A stretch of 64,000 nucleotides of DNA from Lactobacillus colini (GCF_017874575.1 NZ_JAGGLU010000009.1:22646-86645), one strand, 5' to 3'. Counted from the first letter of the stretch, positions 7,591 through 17,542 are shown. Notes: generated from the letters alone by a model not told the origin. Program-made: numbers and translations.

Positions 7591-10500
7591 TTGCTTTCCA
7601 AAAATAAAAAATTATGGAATGATAAAAATTTAGATCAAAAGCAACGTTTTTCAATTAGAAAGTTAAGTGTAGGAGCAGCTTCCGTATTGGTAGGTACTCT
7701 TTTATTTTGGAGTAATTCAAACGAAACAGTTCTAGCTGATCAAGTAACTACTCCAGCTTCTAGCCAGAGCGCAGAAACGCAAACTAGCACAAATTCGAAA
7801 AATACTGCTAGTGATGCTAGTGTTGATGCCAAGAGCGTTACAGACACAGCTACAGATAATACCCCAAATACTGAAACAAGCGACCAAGCTAATAAACCAG
7901 CTACTAATCAAGTAACAACTACTTCTGAAAAAGCCCAAGATGCTGAAACTACTACTCTTACAGTAGACAATAAATCAGCAACTGCTCAAACTGCTGATGC
8001 TTTAAAGACTAGTCTAGCAGCAACTACTTCTAATGCTAATGATCAGACTACTAAGAAAGAATACGGTATGAATACTATCGTTTCATCTGATCCAAGTAAG
8101 ATTTCAACAGAAGGTTACTCAATTGATGAGAATTATCCTTCACCAACTTTACGTCCAGAAGCAGTAAATGATTGGGAGGATAAGTTTATCTATGATGATA
8201 ATGCAGATCATGTAACTTTTGCTGTAATCGGTTTTTACCGTAACGAGAACAATTCCATAACTTCCTTCTCAACTGATAAGTCAGGCGATGGTAAGGTCTA
8301 TGCAACGTTCTTTGACGATAAGAAGAACCAGCTTGGTCAAGTTGAATTAACTGCAGATACTTATAAGTTCGCTAACCAGAATTATTCTGCTAGTGACGGA
8401 ATGGTGTCATATTCTAACCCTAAAGTTGGACAGAGCACTCGTTCAGTTATTCTATACTCTTGGATGGCTAAAAAGCCTGCTTATACTGGACCAAACAGCA
8501 GAGGTGGTTGGACAAGTGATAAGATTGCAATCCCTGAAAAAGTAAGCTCTGTAGCGAAATATTATGATAAAGACCATAACTTAATTGGTACTGTTACTAT
8601 GACTGGACTTGCTGGTAGTAACTTCACCGCTCCACTTACTCAAACCTATGATGGTGACACATCTGAAGCAATTTCACAAACAGGATTAGTTGCTGATACA
8701 GCTGATAATGAGATAAAGGGACGTTTATCAGATTATGCTTTAGGTGTAGTTAAAGAATCGGCTCTTTCGGGAGTAACTTATACAGCTGTTCCTGGTAAAG
8801 CATCTGATTATTATTCAAATAGTCCTATTAATGAAGCAGATGAAACTAAGAATCAATTGAAGAACCAAGATAATCCAGATGACGTTAAGACAGATGGTTT
8901 ACCAGATGGAACTGTTAGAGTTGATGTGCCGGGATTTGCTCCAGCATATATTGGTATTGATGAGAAGACTAATAGCTATCGTTATATTGGTACAGATGAA
9001 AATACCCATGTTTCATACTATGAACGTAATCCATTTACTGGTGGAACTCCAGCACCTGTTTATATTTTTAATGGTATTTCAGTTCAAAAATCAAATATCA
9101 CAGTAAATTATGTTGATGACGATAATAATGGTAGTGTATTACAAAGCTATAGTAGTGCTGGTGAAGTAGGAGATAAAGTTGATTATTCAACTAAAGATAC
9201 TATCCAAAGCTTGGAAAATAAGGGCTACATCTTAGTAACAGATGAATATTCTGAAGTAAAAGATCCTACTTATGTAGAAAACGGTAGTACTTATACAGTG
9301 CACTTAAAACATGGTGCTGAAACTATTAATGGTGATAATCCAGCTAACCATACTCCAGATACGCCAATCAATCCTGCCGATCCAGAAGGTCCTAAGTGGC
9401 CAAGTGCAGATACCTATGCTAAAGATTATACTTATACTGTTTACTTTAAAGATGAACAAGGTAAAGATTTAGCCAGTCCTAAAGAGCAAACCAGTCACTG
9501 GACAAGAAATATTACTGTTGATAAGGTAACTGGTGAAATTGATCCAGATAAGACAACTGAATGGACTACAACAGATAAATACAATGATGTAACTGTACCA
9601 GTAGTTAAAGGCTATGTAGCTTCAACTACCAGTGCAAATGGTAAGACTGTATCCAAGACTCTTGAAGCAGAAGATGTAGCACAAAAGAACCTTGAAGATA
9701 CAGTTGTATACAAGAAGGTTGGTAGGCTTGTTCCAGTAGATAGTATTACTAATGAACCTATTCCGGGTACTTCAACTCCAAGTTATGACAACGATCCAGA
9801 AGATCCAACTAAGGTATCAGTACCAGAGTTGCCAGATATACCAGGCTACAACAAGCCAAATCAATCAACTGTTAACGTGGAAGATCCAACTAAAGATACT
9901 AAGGTACCTTACACTAAGACAACTACATTTAAAGTCGTTGTTCATGACAAGACTACTGGTAAAACCTTAACTCAATATGGTTATGACAACGATAGTGCAA
10001 TTCCTGGTGATAAGGTAAACTATGACTGGTCAAAGCAAAAGCAGAGCTTAGTAGATCATGGCTATAAAGTTGATGAAGACCCAACTATCCCATCAGCTTA
10101 TGGCAATGATCCACAAACAATTGATGTCTATGTTGAACACGATGTTGTTCCAGTAGATAACACTGAAAATAAGCATGAACCAGAAACATCAATTAATCCT
10201 GCTGATCCAGACGGTCCAAAATGGCCAAGTTCAGACACTTACACTAAGAAGTACACTTACACAGTTAACTTCCAAGACCAAGACGGCAATAAGCTGGCTG
10301 ATCCTGTAGTACAAACCAGTACCTGGAATAGAACTGTTTATGTTGATAAGGTAACCGGTGAAATCCAGGAAGATAAGACGACTGAATGGACTACAACAGA
10401 TAAATATACTGATGTAAATGTGCCAGTGGTTAAAGGCTATGTAGCTTCAACTACCAGTGCAAATGGTAAGACTGTATCTAAGACTCTTGAAGCAGAAACT

Positions 10501-11979
10501 GCTACACAAGCAAATCTTGTAGATACAGTTGTATATAATAAGGTTGGTAAGCTTGTTCCTGTAGATAAGACTAGTGGTAAAGAAATTCCAGACACTTCAA
10601 CTCCAAGTTATGACAATGATCCAGAAGATCCAACTAAAGTTGTAGTACCAGAGTTACCAGATGTGCCAGGCTACAACAAGCCAAATCAATCAACTGTTAA
10701 GATTGATGATCCAACTAAAAATACTAAAGTACCATACACTAAGACAACTACACTTAAAGTTGTTGTTCATGACAAGACTACTGGTGAAACCTTAACTCAA
10801 TATGGTTATAACAACGATAGTGCAGTTCCTGGCGATAAGGTAAGCTATGACTGGTCAAAACAAAAACAAAGTTTAATAGATCATGGTTACAAGGTTGATG
10901 AAGACCCAGCTATTCCATCAACTTATGGCAATGATCCACAAACAATTGATGTCTACGTTGAACACGATATTGTTCCAGTAGATAACACTGAAAATAAGTA
11001 TGAATCAGGAACGTTAATTAATCCTAATGATCCGGAAGGTCCTAAGTGGCCAAGTTCAGACACTTATACTAAGAAGTACACTTACACAGTTAACTTCCAA
11101 GACCAAGAAGGCAATAAGTTAGCTGATCCTGTAGTACAAACCAGCACTTGGAATAGAACTGTTTATGTTGATAAGGTAACTGGTGAAATTCAGGAAGATA
11201 AGTCAACTAAGTGGACTACAACAGATAAGTACAATGATGTAACTGTACCAGTAGTTAAGGGCTATGTAGCTTCAACTACTAGTGCAAATGGTAAGACTGT
11301 ATCTAAGACTCTTGAAGTCGGAACTGCATTACCACAGAATGTTACAGATACAGTTGTATACAAGAAGATTGGTCAACTTATTCCAGTAGATAGTACTACT
11401 AATGAACCAATCCCAGGTGCAGATCATCCGGCTTATAACAATGATCCAGAAGACCCAACTAAGGTCTTAGTACCAGAGTTGCCAGATATACCCGGCTATA
11501 ACAAGCCAGATCAATCAACTGTTAAGGTTGAAGATCCGGCTAAGGATACTGATGTTGTTTATACTAAAGAAGTTGATCCTGTAATTCCAGATAACAATTC
11601 TGGCAATACTTTTGACAAGGCTTCAAATGATTCAACTAATTCCGATCATAATGAAGATAACTCGACCCCAGATAAACAACCAAGTAGCCAAGCAACCACT
11701 AATAAGAAAGATAAGCACAAGAATAAGAAGACTTCAAACTCTGCAACTTCTTCAAATTCGGCTAAACTTGCAGTTAGTGCTTCAACCGTGAACAAGGCTC
11801 AGAACAATAGCTCTATGAGTAGCCAAAAGAGCAGCGCTACCCCTACTAATAACACTAATGCTAGCCGCCGCTTACCACAAACAGGTGAAAAGCACACTAG
11901 CGGTGCAGCACTTGGTATCTTGAGCTTGGCTTTAGGCTTAGTAGCATTTGCAGCTGATAGAAAGAAACGTAAGGGATAG
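7591..11979 (+). CDS. LPQTG wall-anchored adhesin with Mub/MucBP-like repeats
   Basis: The start is taken as TTG 7591: TGAGGTGAT at 7579-7586 is the ribosome-binding site, and an upstream GTG at 7582 lies inside it. The product is 1462 residues. It opens with MLSKNKKLW and a YSIRK-type signal (FSIRKLSVGAASVLVGT), then a Thr/Ser/Asn-rich stretch. A unique domain follows to about residue 500. Two complete and one partial 275-residue repeat (residues ~588-1327) hold Mub-B2-like (YTYTVNFQDQ, VPVVKGY) and MucBP-like (VVVHDKTTG) units. A Ser/Lys-rich wall spacer precedes LPQTG (1428-1432), a hydrophobic helix and KKRKG. Sortase A would anchor it to peptidoglycan. Mucus or glycoprotein binding is the family expectation; the ligand is unknown. 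Confidence 0.95.
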   Translation: MLSKNKKLWNDKNLDQKQRFSIRKLSVGAASVLVGTLLFWSNSNETVLADQVTTPASSQSAETQTSTNSKNTASDASVDAKSVTDTATDNTPNTETSDQANKPATNQVTTTSEKAQDAETTTLTVDNKSATAQTADALKTSLAATTSNANDQTTKKEYGMNTIVSSDPSKISTEGYSIDENYPSPTLRPEAVNDWEDKFIYDDNADHVTFAVIGFYRNENNSITSFSTDKSGDGKVYATFFDDKKNQLGQVELTADTYKFANQNYSASDGMVSYSNPKVGQSTRSVILYSWMAKKPAYTGPNSRGGWTSDKIAIPEKVSSVAKYYDKDHNLIGTVTMTGLAGSNFTAPLTQTYDGDTSEAISQTGLVADTADNEIKGRLSDYALGVVKESALSGVTYTAVPGKASDYYSNSPINEADETKNQLKNQDNPDDVKTDGLPDGTVRVDVPGFAPAYIGIDEKTNSYRYIGTDENTHVSYYERNPFTGGTPAPVYIFNGISVQKSNITVNYVDDDNNGSVLQSYSSAGEVGDKVDYSTKDTIQSLENKGYILVTDEYSEVKDPTYVENGSTYTVHLKHGAETINGDNPANHTPDTPINPADPEGPKWPSADTYAKDYTYTVYFKDEQGKDLASPKEQTSHWTRNITVDKVTGEIDPDKTTEWTTTDKYNDVTVPVVKGYVASTTSANGKTVSKTLEAEDVAQKNLEDTVVYKKVGRLVPVDSITNEPIPGTSTPSYDNDPEDPTKVSVPELPDIPGYNKPNQSTVNVEDPTKDTKVPYTKTTTFKVVVHDKTTGKTLTQYGYDNDSAIPGDKVNYDWSKQKQSLVDHGYKVDEDPTIPSAYGNDPQTIDVYVEHDVVPVDNTENKHEPETSINPADPDGPKWPSSDTYTKKYTYTVNFQDQDGNKLADPVVQTSTWNRTVYVDKVTGEIQEDKTTEWTTTDKYTDVNVPVVKGYVASTTSANGKTVSKTLEAETATQANLVDTVVYNKVGKLVPVDKTSGKEIPDTSTPSYDNDPEDPTKVVVPELPDVPGYNKPNQSTVKIDDPTKNTKVPYTKTTTLKVVVHDKTTGETLTQYGYNNDSAVPGDKVSYDWSKQKQSLIDHGYKVDEDPAIPSTYGNDPQTIDVYVEHDIVPVDNTENKYESGTLINPNDPEGPKWPSSDTYTKKYTYTVNFQDQEGNKLADPVVQTSTWNRTVYVDKVTGEIQEDKSTKWTTTDKYNDVTVPVVKGYVASTTSANGKTVSKTLEVGTALPQNVTDTVVYKKIGQLIPVDSTTNEPIPGADHPAYNNDPEDPTKVLVPELPDIPGYNKPDQSTVKVEDPAKDTDVVYTKEVDPVIPDNNSGNTFDKASNDSTNSDHNEDNSTPDKQPSSQATTNKKDKHKNKKTSNSATSSNSAKLAVSASTVNKAQNNSSMSSQKSSATPTNNTNASRRLPQTGEKHTSGAALGILSLALGLVAFAADRKKRKG
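9352..11571 (+). repeat. 825-bp tandem repeats inside the adhesin
   Basis: The GPKWPS codons begin at 9388, 10213 and 11038, giving two spacings of exactly 825 bp. Two full units and about 570 bp of a third are present. Copies 2 and 3 are more alike than copy 1 (YTKKYTYTVNFQDQ in both; YAKDYTYTVYFKDE in copy 1). Confidence 0.9.
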
Positions 11980-12014
11980 TAATTAACTATTACGCAGCTT
12001 TCAATATACTTAAC

Positions 12015-12053
12015 AAAAAAGACGTTGATTTTTGAATTCAACGTCTTTTTTTT
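12015..12053 (+). terminator. Terminator of the adhesin gene
   Basis: AAAAAGACGTTGA pairs perfectly with TCAACGTCTTTTT, followed by more T. Confidence 0.9.
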
Positions 12054-12058
12054 GATAG

Positions 12059-12232
12059 TTAAGATCTTTTCTTTAATGTGTAATTATAAAGGAAGTATCC
12101 TACTGCACCGGCGAAGTAGATCAAGCTTACACCTGCAGTATCGAATAAATTGTTACCATCTAAGCTAACTATTACTAATGCAATAGCAGCAATTAATACG
12201 ATTAGTGAAATAATGATAGTCGAAATTTTCAT
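12059..12232 (-). CDS. 57-residue two-helix membrane protein
   Basis: On the minus strand ATG (12232) follows AAAGAAGGCC at good spacing. The product begins MKISTIIISLIVLIAAIAL, then a short SLDGNNLFDTAG loop, a second helix (VSLIYFAGAVGYFLYNY) and a basic KKRS end. The layout is that of a small bitopic or hairpin inner-membrane protein. It is convergent with the adhesin and shares the terminator region at 12015-12053. No family is recognised. Confidence 0.65.
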   Translation of the reverse strand: MKISTIIISLIVLIAAIALVIVSLDGNNLFDTAGVSLIYFAGAVGYFLYNYTLKKRS

Positions 12233-12430
12233 AATAACGGCCTTCTTTGTTTAAAACATATTCTCTTTGAATACGCTTTCATTATAACGCAATTGGCTTA
12301 ATTTGTATATATCTATCAGATAAATATAGCATTACTATTCATAGATAGTAATGTACACTAGTGGATTTGGACTTATAATCAAATAATTAGTAGAATTGAG
12401 ATAATCAATACATAGAAAGAAAGTATAATT

Positions 12431-12940
12431 ATGCAAGTACAAGTTCCTTTAGAAAATGGCTTTTTGGCAGATGAGTATACTAAGTTTGCAAGTGATGCAG
12501 ATAAAATAGCTGGTAAACCGGCTAAATCATTTCCTATTTCGATAAAAAATATACCAGCAGGTACGCAGAGTTTAGCGATTTATTTTAAGGATTTTGATTC
12601 TGTTCCAGTATGTGGTTTCGTTTGGATTCACTGGCTAGCCGCTAATATTCCGACGGTATCTGAAATACCAGCTGATGCAAGTCGGAATAAGCCGTTTAAC
12701 TTTATCCAAGGTGCTAATAGCAATGTTAGCAAGTTATTGCCTAAACTTTCTGGTCCGCAACTTGGTTACACAGGGCCTCAACCACCAACTGGAGTTCATG
12801 ATTATGAATTAACTGTCTATGCTTTAGACAATAACTTAGAATTAGAAGATGGATATTATCTAAATGAGTTTCTTGAAAAGATCGACGGACATATCATTGA
12901 TAAAGAAAATGTCATCTTGCCTGCAAAAGCAGAAAAATAA
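12431..12940 (+). CDS. YbhB/YbcL-type PEBP (Raf-kinase-inhibitor-like) protein
   Basis: 169 residues with phosphatidylethanolamine-binding-protein signatures: SFPISIKNIPAG, then YFKDFDSVPVCGFVWIHWLAAN matching the D-x-D-x-P and H-W core, and GPQPPTGVHDYELTVYAL corresponding to the GPxPP-G-H-Y segment that lines the anion pocket. The bacterial family is cytoplasmic and of unsettled function. GAAAGAAAG precedes ATG 12431. A shared terminator separates it from convergent treB. Confidence 0.88.
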   Translation: MQVQVPLENGFLADEYTKFASDADKIAGKPAKSFPISIKNIPAGTQSLAIYFKDFDSVPVCGFVWIHWLAANIPTVSEIPADASRNKPFNFIQGANSNVSKLLPKLSGPQLGYTGPQPPTGVHDYELTVYALDNNLELEDGYYLNEFLEKIDGHIIDKENVILPAKAEK

Positions 12941-12941
12941 T

Positions 12942-12983
12942 AAAAAAACTTTGTGTCGATACATCACGACACAAAGTTTTTTT
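12942..12983. terminator. Bidirectional terminator between the PEBP gene and treB
   Basis: A perfect 17-pair stem (12942-12958 with 12967-12983), with A and T runs on either side, can serve both convergent genes. Confidence 0.9.
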
Positions 12984-12993
12984 ATGTATTAAA

Positions 12994-14922
12994 TTAAATA
13001 GTACCTGGGCGCTTCTTCTTTTCGACTTTTTGACCTTTTTGCATATTATCGTTGTAGCCCCATACCCAGGTTACGATGAAGGCAACGATAATTGAAGCAG
13101 CACTAGCAATTAAGAAGGCATAGAAGCTACTTAAGTCAGTTGGATTCTTAGGATTAAAGAAGCTAGAGAATCCGATTAAGCCGCCTGTGAAGCCGAACAT
13201 AGTCCCATGCATAAGGCCAGTAATTAAGCCACCAACGGCAGAACCAATACAGCCTGAAGCAAATACCTTCTTGTAGCGTAAGTTAACACCATAGATAGCA
13301 GGTTCAGTAACACCGCAGAAGGCTGAAACTGCTGCTGCAATCCCAAGTTCCTTCATGTCTGCCTTCTTAGACTTAATGGCTACAGCAAGAACGGCAGCAC
13401 CTTGAGAAATCATAGTTGAACAAATAATTGCATTAAGTGCACTCTGGCCAGTTCCGGCAATTTGTTGAGCAACCAAAGGCACAACACCCCAGTGAAGACC
13501 AAAGATAACCAATAATTGGTAAAATCCACCGATGAACAATCCGCCAATCCAACCAGAAGCAGATACTAACCAGTTAATTAAGACGGCAATTCCGTTCGCC
13601 AGACCTTGAATAACTGGACCAGTAATTACTAGGGTAATAGCTGACACTACTAGGATAGTAATTAATGGAACGAAGATCATCTGCAAGTAGCTAGGTAAGT
13701 GCTTTTTGAGCCATTTTTCAGATTTAGCAGCTAGCCATGCGGCTAAAATCATTGGGAAAATAGAGTAGCTGTAGTTTAAGAATTGGAAATGCCAACCACC
13801 TAAGCTAAACATTGTTTTAAGTCCTTTACCCCAAGTGATAATTTGTGGGTAAGTAAGGACACCACCGATTACGGCAGCAATAATTGGATCACTGTTGAGT
13901 CGCTTGGCAGCACTGAAGCCAACAATTACTGGCAGGAAGAAGAATGCTGAATCAGCAATGGCACTGACAGTAATATAAGGGACACTATTTACATTAAGTA
14001 ACGATCCCAATTGTGGCAAAGTTAGTAAGGCTAAGAGTCCCTTGATAATACCAGATGCAGCAATTACACCAACTACTGGACTCATTGAACCAGTGATAAA
14101 TCCAATTAAATTACCAAAGCCGCGGGAGATAGGGTTCTTGCCATCATCTACTGGCTCTGGAGTTGGATTATCACCTAAATCGCCTAATTGCTTAACAACT
14201 TCGTCAAAGACAGCTTCGACTTCATTACCGATAACGACTTGGTATTGACCAGAAGCCTTCATTACATCCAGAATACCACGTTGATTCTTTAAGACTTCGG
14301 TATTAGCCTTGCTCTCATCCTTTAAGTAGAAGCGTAATCTAGTAATACAGTGGATTACGTTGTTAACATTATCCTTACCACCAACGTTCTTAATAATGAA
14401 GGTTGCTAAGTCATGGTGGGAGAGCTTCTTGTCGGAAGTATTAGCAGCTTCTTGTACCTTTAAGTAAGCAGTTGCGACAACTTGGCCGGCTTCACTATCG
14501 CCTTCGGTTATGTCTAAGCCATCAATCTTGTCATTAGAATTAGTAATAAGGACCATGATTGTGGTATCTAAGTTCTTAGCCTTGACTTGGTCAAGATTCA
14601 TCGTAGCAATAGCTTGGCCTGCTGTAATGGTATCACCGTTATTAATCTTAATGTTGAATGGCTCACCTTTGAGACTGACAGTATCAATTCCCATATGAAC
14701 TAAGACTTCTAAGCCGTCATCTGTAGTTATCCCAATGGCATGATTGGTATCAGCAATCATGCTAATCCTACCACTAACTGGTGCAACCACATTACCATTA
14801 GTAGGTATTAGACCAAAGCCTTGTCCCATAACTCCCTTTGAAAAGATAGGATCGGAAGTTTTTTCTAAAGCAATTACTTCCCCAGCAGCTGGAGATAATA
14901 AGTTAACCGTTTGTTTAACCAT
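12994..14922 (-). CDS. treB: Trehalose PTS EIIABC permease
   Basis: 642 residues from ATG 14922, chosen because AGAGAGGAAG sits eight bases upstream; an in-frame ATG at 14955 lacks this. The EIIA domain comes first (residues ~1-155) with His61 and the phosphorylated His76 in VHMGID. EIIB follows with its cysteine at 192 in HCITRLRFYL. The EIIC membrane domain has about ten segments (PVVGVIAASGIIKG, FCGVTEPAIYGVN). The A-B-C order in one chain supplies all sugar-specific steps. It imports trehalose as trehalose-6-phosphate for the divergent treA product. The operator in its promoter points to TreR control. Confidence 0.92.
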   Translation of the reverse strand: MVKQTVNLLSPAAGEVIALEKTSDPIFSKGVMGQGFGLIPTNGNVVAPVSGRISMIADTNHAIGITTDDGLEVLVHMGIDTVSLKGEPFNIKINNGDTITAGQAIATMNLDQVKAKNLDTTIMVLITNSNDKIDGLDITEGDSEAGQVVATAYLKVQEAANTSDKKLSHHDLATFIIKNVGGKDNVNNVIHCITRLRFYLKDESKANTEVLKNQRGILDVMKASGQYQVVIGNEVEAVFDEVVKQLGDLGDNPTPEPVDDGKNPISRGFGNLIGFITGSMSPVVGVIAASGIIKGLLALLTLPQLGSLLNVNSVPYITVSAIADSAFFFLPVIVGFSAAKRLNSDPIIAAVIGGVLTYPQIITWGKGLKTMFSLGGWHFQFLNYSYSIFPMILAAWLAAKSEKWLKKHLPSYLQMIFVPLITILVVSAITLVITGPVIQGLANGIAVLINWLVSASGWIGGLFIGGFYQLLVIFGLHWGVVPLVAQQIAGTGQSALNAIICSTMISQGAAVLAVAIKSKKADMKELGIAAAVSAFCGVTEPAIYGVNLRYKKVFASGCIGSAVGGLITGLMHGTMFGFTGGLIGFSSFFNPKNPTDLSSFYAFLIASAASIIVAFIVTWVWGYNDNMQKGQKVEKKKRPGTI

Positions 14923-14964
14923 AAGTAATTCTTCCTCTCTTGTATTCGCTTTCAATTTTCAAAT

Positions 14965-14996
14965 ATTATAATAAACCTGTATATACAAGATGTCAA
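14965..14996 (-). promoter_or_regulatory. treB promoter with TreR-type operator
   Basis: On the minus strand, TTGACA (14996-14991) and TATTAT (14973-14968) are spaced by 17 bases. Between them lies TGTATATACA (14978-14987), a perfect palindrome matching the TreR operator core known from Bacillus. Repressor binding would block RNA polymerase directly. Confidence 0.8.
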
Positions 14997-15004
14997 CAAA
15001 AATA

Positions 15005-15032
15005 TTGAAAAGGATTTCATTATTGGTATAAT
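15005..15032 (+). promoter_or_regulatory. Putative promoter of treR-treA
   Basis: TTGAAA (15005-15010) and TATAAT (15027-15032), 16 bases apart, face the regulator gene. No second TGTATATACA copy is seen here. Confidence 0.55.
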
Positions 15033-15088
15033 AATAACTGAAATTAATATAAAGATGTCTATTCAAGTTCTAAAAAGGAGCATGATAA

Positions 15089-15811
15089 ATGCAAGCTAAG
15101 AATGATATTATTGCCCAAGATTTGGCAAATAAAATTAGACATAAAATATATGAACCAGGTGACTTCTTACCTAGTGAGAATCAATTAGCAGACTTATACG
15201 GTACTTCCAGAGAAACAATTAGGAAGGCTCTGAATGCATTGTTAAGCTTAGGCTTAATTCAAAAGATCCGTGGTAAGGGCTCAATTGTCTTGAATCTGGA
15301 TCGCTATAGCTTCCCGATTTCTGGGGTGACTAGCTTTGCAGAATTAAATAAGGAACTAGGTATGCATGCTACTACTAAGGTGTTAACTCTGGAAGATAGG
15401 GATAACTTGCCGAAGCAATTTATTGAATATTTTCCCGAAGAAGAATCGAGTTCGGGAATTCATCTTGAACGGCTGCGCTTAATTAATGGCGAAGCAGAAG
15501 TCTTGGATTGTGATTATTTACTTAATCCGCCAATTGAATCTATTCCTAAGCAGGTAGCTCAAGCGTCACTGTATCAATATTTTGAATATGAACTCGGCTT
15601 AGATATCTCATATGCTACTAAGGAGATAACAGTAGTAGAAGTTGATGAGAGAATTAAGGAGTTATTGTCTTTGAGTAACAACCTGGCTGTCTTAGTGGCA
15701 AGCAGGAATTATCTAGCAGACACGACTAAGTTCCAACTAACCTTGTCTTATCACAGGCCAGATAGGTTTAAGTTCGTTGACTTTGCTAGAAGAAAGAAAA
15801 TTAAACTATAA
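15089..15811 (+). CDS. treR: Trehalose operon repressor, GntR family
   Basis: 240 residues. The N-terminal winged helix (residues ~5-70) has the GntR pattern PSENQLADLYGTSRETIRKA, followed by GLIQKIRGKGSIV. The C-terminal UTRA ligand domain (~90-235) includes GIHLERLRLINGEAEV. TreR proteins release their operator on trehalose-6-phosphate. The gene lies between treB (divergent) and treA, 14 bases from the latter, so the two are cotranscribed. AAAAAGGAG precedes ATG 15089. Confidence 0.92.
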   Translation: MQAKNDIIAQDLANKIRHKIYEPGDFLPSENQLADLYGTSRETIRKALNALLSLGLIQKIRGKGSIVLNLDRYSFPISGVTSFAELNKELGMHATTKVLTLEDRDNLPKQFIEYFPEEESSSGIHLERLRLINGEAEVLDCDYLLNPPIESIPKQVAQASLYQYFEYELGLDISYATKEITVVEVDERIKELLSLSNNLAVLVASRNYLADTTKFQLTLSYHRPDRFKFVDFARRKKIKL

Positions 15812-15825
15812 GGAGGAATCTTTCG

Positions 15826-17487
15826 ATGACTAATCTTGGCAAAAAGGTAATCTATCAAATCTATCCTAAATCTTTTTATGATTCTAATAATGATGGTATC
15901 GGTGACTTACGCGGTATTATTGAAAAGATCGACTACATCAAGAAGTTGAACGTGGACTTTATTTGGTTTAATCCATTTTTTATTTCTCCACAAAATGATA
16001 ACGGCTATGATATTGCAGATTATAAAAAAATCGATCCCCGCTTCGGGACAATGGCTGACTTTGAAGAATTAGTCGCAAGATTAAAAGAGATCCACGTTAA
16101 TGTAATGCTGGATATGGTGTTGAACCACTGCTCAACGGAGCACGAATGGTTCCAAAAGGCTTTAGCTGGTGATAAGTTCTACCAGGATTTCTTTTATTTA
16201 AGGAAAGGGAAGGATGGTAAGCTGCCTAATAATTGGCAATCCAAGTTCGGTGGGCCTGCATGGGCTAAGTTTGGTGACACTGATTATTACTACTTGCACC
16301 TATATGACCCAACTCAAGCTGATCTTAATTGGCACAATCCCGAAGTAAGGAAGAGATTAGTTGATGTAATTAACTTCTGGCGTCAAAAAGGGGTTAAGGG
16401 ATTTAGGTTCGATGTGATTAATGTAACTGGAAAGGATGAAGAGTTAGTAGATTCTACCGATCCAATTGAAGAGAAGAAGCTCTATACAGATACTCCAGTT
16501 GTACAAGATTACTTAAAGCAATTGAATATGGAATCATTTGGCCAAGATCCAGACAGCATCACAGTCGGGGAAATGTCTAGCACCACTATTGAGAACTCTA
16601 TTGCCTATACCCGCCCAGAAGATAAGGAATTATCGATGGTCTTCACCTTCCACCACTTGAAGGTTGATTACAAAAATGGTGAGAAATGGTCAATTATGCC
16701 ATTTGACTTCATGGCCTTGAAGAAAATTATGTTGAATTGGAACACTAAAATTGACCAAGGCGGAGGATGGCAGGCGCTATTTTGGAATAATCATGACCAG
16801 CCATGGGCCTTAAACCGTTTCGGCAACATTAAGGAATACCGCATTAAGTCAGCACAGATGCTGGCAATGGCAATGCACCTAATGAGGGGGACGCCTTATA
16901 TCTATATGGGCGAAGAATTAGGGATGGTTGATCCTGCCTACAGCGATATGAGCGAGTATGACGATATTGAGGCCCGCAATGCTTACCAAGAATTACTTGA
17001 TCAGGGAATAGATAAGCAAGAGGCATTTAAGATTGTCCATTCTAAAGCCCGTGATAATTCACGTGTACCAATGCACTGGGATGATTCTGAGTATGCTGGC
17101 TTTAGCAAGGCTAAGCCATGGCTTAAGCCAACCGATCAAGATAGAATTAATGTTAAGGAAGAATTGAAGTCTGGTAAGATTTTTGACTTTTACCAGAAGC
17201 TAATTAAGCTGAGAAAGAGTGTAGACCTAATCTCTGACGGACATATTAAAGGATTCTTGATGGAAGACAGACAGGTGCTGGCTTATGAGCGCTATTTAGA
17301 TGATAGTAATGAGAAGTTAATTGTATTGTGTAACTTCTATGGGCAAGAAACGCAAGTTAACTTGCCTAGTGAATATGTGGGAAGGGATGCCGAAATTCTA
17401 ATTCAAAATAGTTACCTTAACTTAACTAAGGTTCCTGAAAGTCTGACCTTGAAGCCATATGATGCTGTAGCATTTAAATTACAATAA
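15826..17487 (+). CDS. treA: Trehalose-6-phosphate hydrolase, GH13
   Basis: 553 residues, the usual length for alpha,alpha-phosphotrehalase. GH13 landmarks are present: QIYPKSFYDSNNDGIGDLRG near the start, DMVLNH (96-101), GFRFDVINV with nucleophile Asp196, acid/base Glu249 in VGEMSS, and NNHDQPW for the third carboxylate. It splits cytoplasmic trehalose-6-phosphate into glucose and glucose-6-phosphate. TAAGGAGGAATC gives a strong ribosome-binding site before ATG 15826. A related oligo-1,6-glucosidase is the alternative, but the tre context argues against it. Confidence 0.94.
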   Translation: MTNLGKKVIYQIYPKSFYDSNNDGIGDLRGIIEKIDYIKKLNVDFIWFNPFFISPQNDNGYDIADYKKIDPRFGTMADFEELVARLKEIHVNVMLDMVLNHCSTEHEWFQKALAGDKFYQDFFYLRKGKDGKLPNNWQSKFGGPAWAKFGDTDYYYLHLYDPTQADLNWHNPEVRKRLVDVINFWRQKGVKGFRFDVINVTGKDEELVDSTDPIEEKKLYTDTPVVQDYLKQLNMESFGQDPDSITVGEMSSTTIENSIAYTRPEDKELSMVFTFHHLKVDYKNGEKWSIMPFDFMALKKIMLNWNTKIDQGGGWQALFWNNHDQPWALNRFGNIKEYRIKSAQMLAMAMHLMRGTPYIYMGEELGMVDPAYSDMSEYDDIEARNAYQELLDQGIDKQEAFKIVHSKARDNSRVPMHWDDSEYAGFSKAKPWLKPTDQDRINVKEELKSGKIFDFYQKLIKLRKSVDLISDGHIKGFLMEDRQVLAYERYLDDSNEKLIVLCNFYGQETQVNLPSEYVGRDAEILIQNSYLNLTKVPESLTLKPYDAVAFKLQ

Positions 17488-17492
17488 AAAAC

Positions 17493-17530
17493 AAGGTTCT
17501 GCCTCATAATAGTGCAGAACCTTATTTGTT
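17493..17530 (+). terminator. Terminator of treR-treA
   Basis: AAGGTTCTGC (17493-17502) pairs perfectly with GCAGAACCTT (17514-17523), followed by a T-rich tail. Confidence 0.85.
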
Positions 17531-17542
17531 TGGGATAAATTG

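Noticed and set aside
9352..11571. 825-bp repeats as an insertion element
   Set aside because: The units are in frame within the adhesin, code for MucBP-like domains and carry no transposase.
12431..12940. Rejected eukaryote-type kinase inhibitor role for the PEBP protein
   Set aside because: The family name is historical; nothing in the sequence or neighbourhood points to kinase control.
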